Made by a program: the position numbers and the translations under genes. Positions 60,811 to 64,000 of a DNA stretch of 64,000 bases are shown here, piece after piece. Source of the DNA: Cymbidium sinense (Eukaryota; Streptophyta; Magnoliopsida; Asparagales; Orchidaceae); NCBI GenBank assembly GCA_021442155.1, contig CM038214.1:27218450-27282449 (forward strand), given 5' to 3'. The notes beneath the pieces were generated by a model. That model made no database searches and was not told the origin of the DNA. It saw only the letters and a program-made list of their open reading frames with translations. Each line of letters starts with the position of its first letter. Position 1 is the stretch's first letter.

Positions 60811-63609
60811 CAAAAACCTAAACCCTAAACTAAAACATGAACGCTAAACCTAAAACACAAACCCTAAACCCTAAACTCTAAAAACCTCAAACCCTAAACC
60901 CTCTACCCTAAACCCTAAACCCTATATCCTAAAACCCTAAACCCTAAACCTTAAACTAACCTTAAACCCTAAACCCTAAACACTAAAAAGCTAAAAACCT
61001 AAAACTAAAGTAAATAAAAACTAAAAATAAAATAAATAAAAAAACCTAAACTAAAATAAAATAAATAAAATAAAATAAAATAAAAACCTAAATTAAAACC
61101 TAAACCTAAACCTAAAAAGAAATAAAATAAAAATAAAAACATAACTAAAATAAAATAAATAAAAACATAAATTAAACTACAATATAAAAAACTTAAATAA
61201 AATTACAACTATACCTAAAATAAAAATAAAATAAGCATAAAATAAAATAAAATAAAAACTAAATAAATAACTCTAACTAAAAAAAATAAACCTAAAATAA
61301 AATAAACCCTAAACAAAAAAAAAAAAACATAAACAAATAAAATAAATAAACCTAAACCTAAACTAAAATAAACTAAACTAAAATAAATAAAACCTAAACT
61401 CAAAAGAAACTAAACTTAAACTTAAACCTAAACAAAATAAAATAAACTAAAATAAAAATAAACCTAAACCTAAAGTAAAAAATAAAACCTAAAATAAAAA
61501 CCTAAAACCTCAACTTAAAAAAATAAAATAAATACCTAAACCTAAATCTAATAATAAAAAATAAAACTTAAAGCTAAAAAATAAAATAAAAATAAAACTA
61601 TGATAATAAAAACCCTAAACCTAAACGTAAACCTAAAAAATAAGCTAAAATAAAAAAAAAACATAAACTAAAATAATTAAGCCAAATATAAAAAAACTAA
61701 AATAAATAAAAATAAAATTAAAAAATAAAATAATCTAAAATACATAATAAATATATTAAATAAATTAAATAAACCTAAACCTACCGATTTACTTAGTTTT
61801 TTTAAAAAAACCCTAAACCATAAACGAAAAAATAAAACCTAAAAATAAACCTAAAATCAAAACCTAAAACCTAATTCTAAAAAATTAAATAAAAATCTAA
61901 ACCTAAACTTAAAAATAAAACATAAAACCTAAACCTAAAAAATAAAATAAAATTAAAACTAAACTAAAAAAATAAATCTAAACCAAAACCTAAACCTAAA
62001 AAATAAACTAAAATAAAAAATTGAAACTAAAACAAATATAGTAAATTAACAAAAAAATAAAAATAAAAAATGAAATAAACTAAAATAAATAAAAAGTAAA
62101 CTAAATAAACCTAAACCTACCAATTTACTCAAATTTTTTAAAAAATAAGAGATAAAAAAGACCCTAAACCCTAAACTCTAAACTAAAAAAAGAAAAAGAA
62201 ATCCTAAACTCTGAACCTTAAACCCTAAACCCAAAACCCTAAACTAAAACCTAAACCCTTAACCTAAAACCTAAACCCTAAACACTAAACACTAAACCCT
62301 ATACCCTAAACCTTAAATCCTAAACCTAAATAAAAAATAAAATTAAATAAACTAAAAACCTAAGCTAAAACCTAAACTTAAACCAAACCTAAACCTAAAC
62401 CTAAAATAGAAAAAAAAACTAAACTAAAATAAAATAAATAAAAACCTAAACTAAACAAAAAAATAAAATAAACCTTAAAATAAAAACTAAACCTAAAATA
62501 AAAATAAAATAAATCTAAGATCAAATAAATAATGTCTAGATAAAAACCTAAACCTAAAAATTAAATCTAAAAATAAACCCTAAAAATAAATAAAAAATAA
62601 TACATAAACACTAAACTTAAAAAAAACTAAAGCTATAACAAAAATAAAATAAACCTAAACCTAAACTAAAATAAACTAAACTAAAATTAGTAAAACCTAA
62701 ACCTAAACCTAAAATAAACTAAACCTAAACCTACACCTAAACTAAATAAAACAAAATAAAGTAAAATTAAACATAAGCTTAAACAAAAAATTAAAACTTA
62801 AAAATAAAACTAGAAAAATAAAATAAAAACCTAAACCTAAACCTAAAAATAAAAAATAAAACCTAAACCAAAAAGTAAACAAAAAAGCTAAATTAAAATA
62901 AATAAAACTAATATAAATAAACTAAACTAAATAAAATAAAAAGTAAAATAAACTAAAATAAATAGAAAATAAACTAAATAAACCTAAACCTATCGGTTTA
63001 CATAACTTTATTTAAAAAAAACCCTAAACCCTAAACTATAAACCCAAAATGATAAAAGCCCTAAACCCTAAATCTTTAAACCTAAACCCTAAACTCTATA
63101 CCCTAAACCCTAAACCTATAATGTTAAACCTTAAACCCTAAACCCTAAACCTACAACCCTAAACCTTAAACCCTAAACAAGCTTAAACCTTATATCCTAA
63201 ACCCTAAAACCATAAACCCTAAACCATAAACCCTAAACCCTAAACCCTAAACCTTCAACCTTAAATAATTGACCACCTAAACCTAAACCCCAAACCTAAA
63301 CCTAAAATCTAAACCCTAAACTTTTAAACCTAAACCTAAACCCAACTAAACCCTAAACCCTAAACCCTAAACCCCAAATTTAAACCTAAACCTAAACCCA
63401 AAACCTAAACTCCTAAACCTAATAAACACTAAACCCTAAACCCCAACCCTAAACCTGAACCTTAAAATCATAAACCCTAAAACTTAAACCCTAAACCCTA
63501 AACCCTAACCCTACACCCTAAACTATAAACAATAAACCTAAATTTAACGTAACTAAATAAATTAGAAAAGAAACCTAAACCCTAAAACCTAATAAACCTA
63601 AACCCTAAG
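60811..63609. repeat. Composite satellite between GRP relics H and I
   Basis: CCCTAAA block (60811-61000), monomer with anchor CCTACCGATTTACTTAGTTT (61781-61800), short unit of about 336 bp with anchor (62117-62135), CCCTAAA block, monomer with anchor (62981-63000), a long CCCTAAA block (63010-63520), and the pre-GRP flank (63530-63609). At about 3.3 kb from GRP start to GRP start, this is the shortest clean example of the composite repeat apart from the atypical C-D and E-F pairs. Confidence 0.87.
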
Positions 63610-64000
63610 AATGCTCAAAACTTTGATTATACATCACCATCAGTGGTAGATCTGGAGGCAGTGTAAGTTATCACGGGGGGGGATCTGACCGGTGATGGAT
63701 AAGGTGGAGGTAAAGGATGGTTAGGAGAGCGGGGAGGATGTAATGGTGGCAAAGTGAGAGATCCGAGATATGATGGTGGATCCCGTTAATCGAGAGGCTG
63801 GGGTGGTTATGATGGGAATTGGAGAAATTGAAGATCGACCGATCTGATCTGTTGCTTATCAAATTATGTCTTTATAGTAGAAATGATTCTAGTTATCTAT
63901 AGATTTTGATTTTCTCTATGCATGCTCATTGTTTATCAATATGTCTCTTATGTCTTAGAAAACTTGGCGTGTTACTTGGTTGATAAAATCAAAAAGAAGA
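63610..64000 (+). pseudogene. GRP relic I: 5'-truncated GRP7-like retrocopy, cut by the window end
   Basis: It starts at the same Asn codon (AATGCTCAAAACTTTGAT). Deletions remove most of I-T-V-N-Q-A and the middle of the Gly-rich tail; a G-run (GGGGGGGATCTGACC) is present near 63676. The end is kept: R-Y-D-G-G-S-R, TAA in place of Tyr, S-R-G-W-G-G-Y-D-G-N-W-R-N-TGA. The 3'UTR continues to the last base, with CTATGCATGCTCATT and GTGTTACTTGGTTGATAAAA, and should end in an A-run just outside. Confidence 0.86.

Noticed and set aside
12191..63005. CRISPR-like array from regularly repeated anchors
   Set aside because: Spacing is hundreds to thousands of bases, the intervals are satellite rather than unique spacers, and the DNA is plant nuclear.

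Overview
This window looks like nuclear DNA of a seed plant, from a large repeat-rich genome. The evidence is four-fold: the plant telomere unit CCCTAAA (complement TTTAGGG) and its decayed forms fill most of the 64 kb; the protein relics are a plant glycine-rich RNA-binding protein (GRP7-like) and a plant LINE ORF1 with a DUF4283-like domain; an RTE-clade LINE tail is inserted in that ORF1; and there are no bacterial gene arrays, rRNAs or tRNAs. I see no intact protein-coding gene. Long frames on the minus strand are translations of degenerate telomere repeat (poly-Leu/Gly/Phe) and are not annotated. A gymnosperm would fit such abundant interstitial telomere-like DNA, but the sequence does not prove it.

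Layout. 1-318: LINE-derived fragment. 319-801: telomere-like satellite. 802-2320: unidentified single-copy-looking island. 2321-12910: telomere-like satellite with GRP relic A, including about 3.4 kb with a single G on the + strand. 12911-13010: 100-N assembly gap flanked by two near-identical copies of about 455 bp. 13011-40190: satellite built from monomers of roughly 0.8-1.2 kb, most ending in an anchor resembling CCTACYAGTTTACTTAATTT, alternating with CCCTAAA-rich blocks and holding GRP relics B-F plus a T-rich retroposed island (30873-31943). 40191-46534: a differently organised CTAAA satellite. 46535-49681 and 52697-55921: two copies of a block made of ACTAATAA satellite joined to the 5' part of a LINE. 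The first copy is cut off and passes directly into telomere repeat; the second continues into the longer LINE relic (to about 59058), which itself carries an RTE insertion. 49682-52696 and 59059-64000: the anchored satellite again, with GRP relics G-I and two copies of a short unidentified coding-like fragment.

How the parts relate. Nothing here works as a pathway. The region reads as a satellite that grew from telomere repeat, decayed to CCTAAA/CTAAA/ATAAA, captured a 5'-truncated GRP retrocopy once, and then amplified it with its flanks as part of a composite higher-order repeat. LINE pieces entered and were duplicated or cut along with it. All telomere-like DNA has the same orientation (C-rich strand on +). 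The most notable point is this telomere-derived higher-order satellite with a captured GRP 3' end. All comparisons were made by eye; percent identities, copy numbers and exact boundaries need computation.
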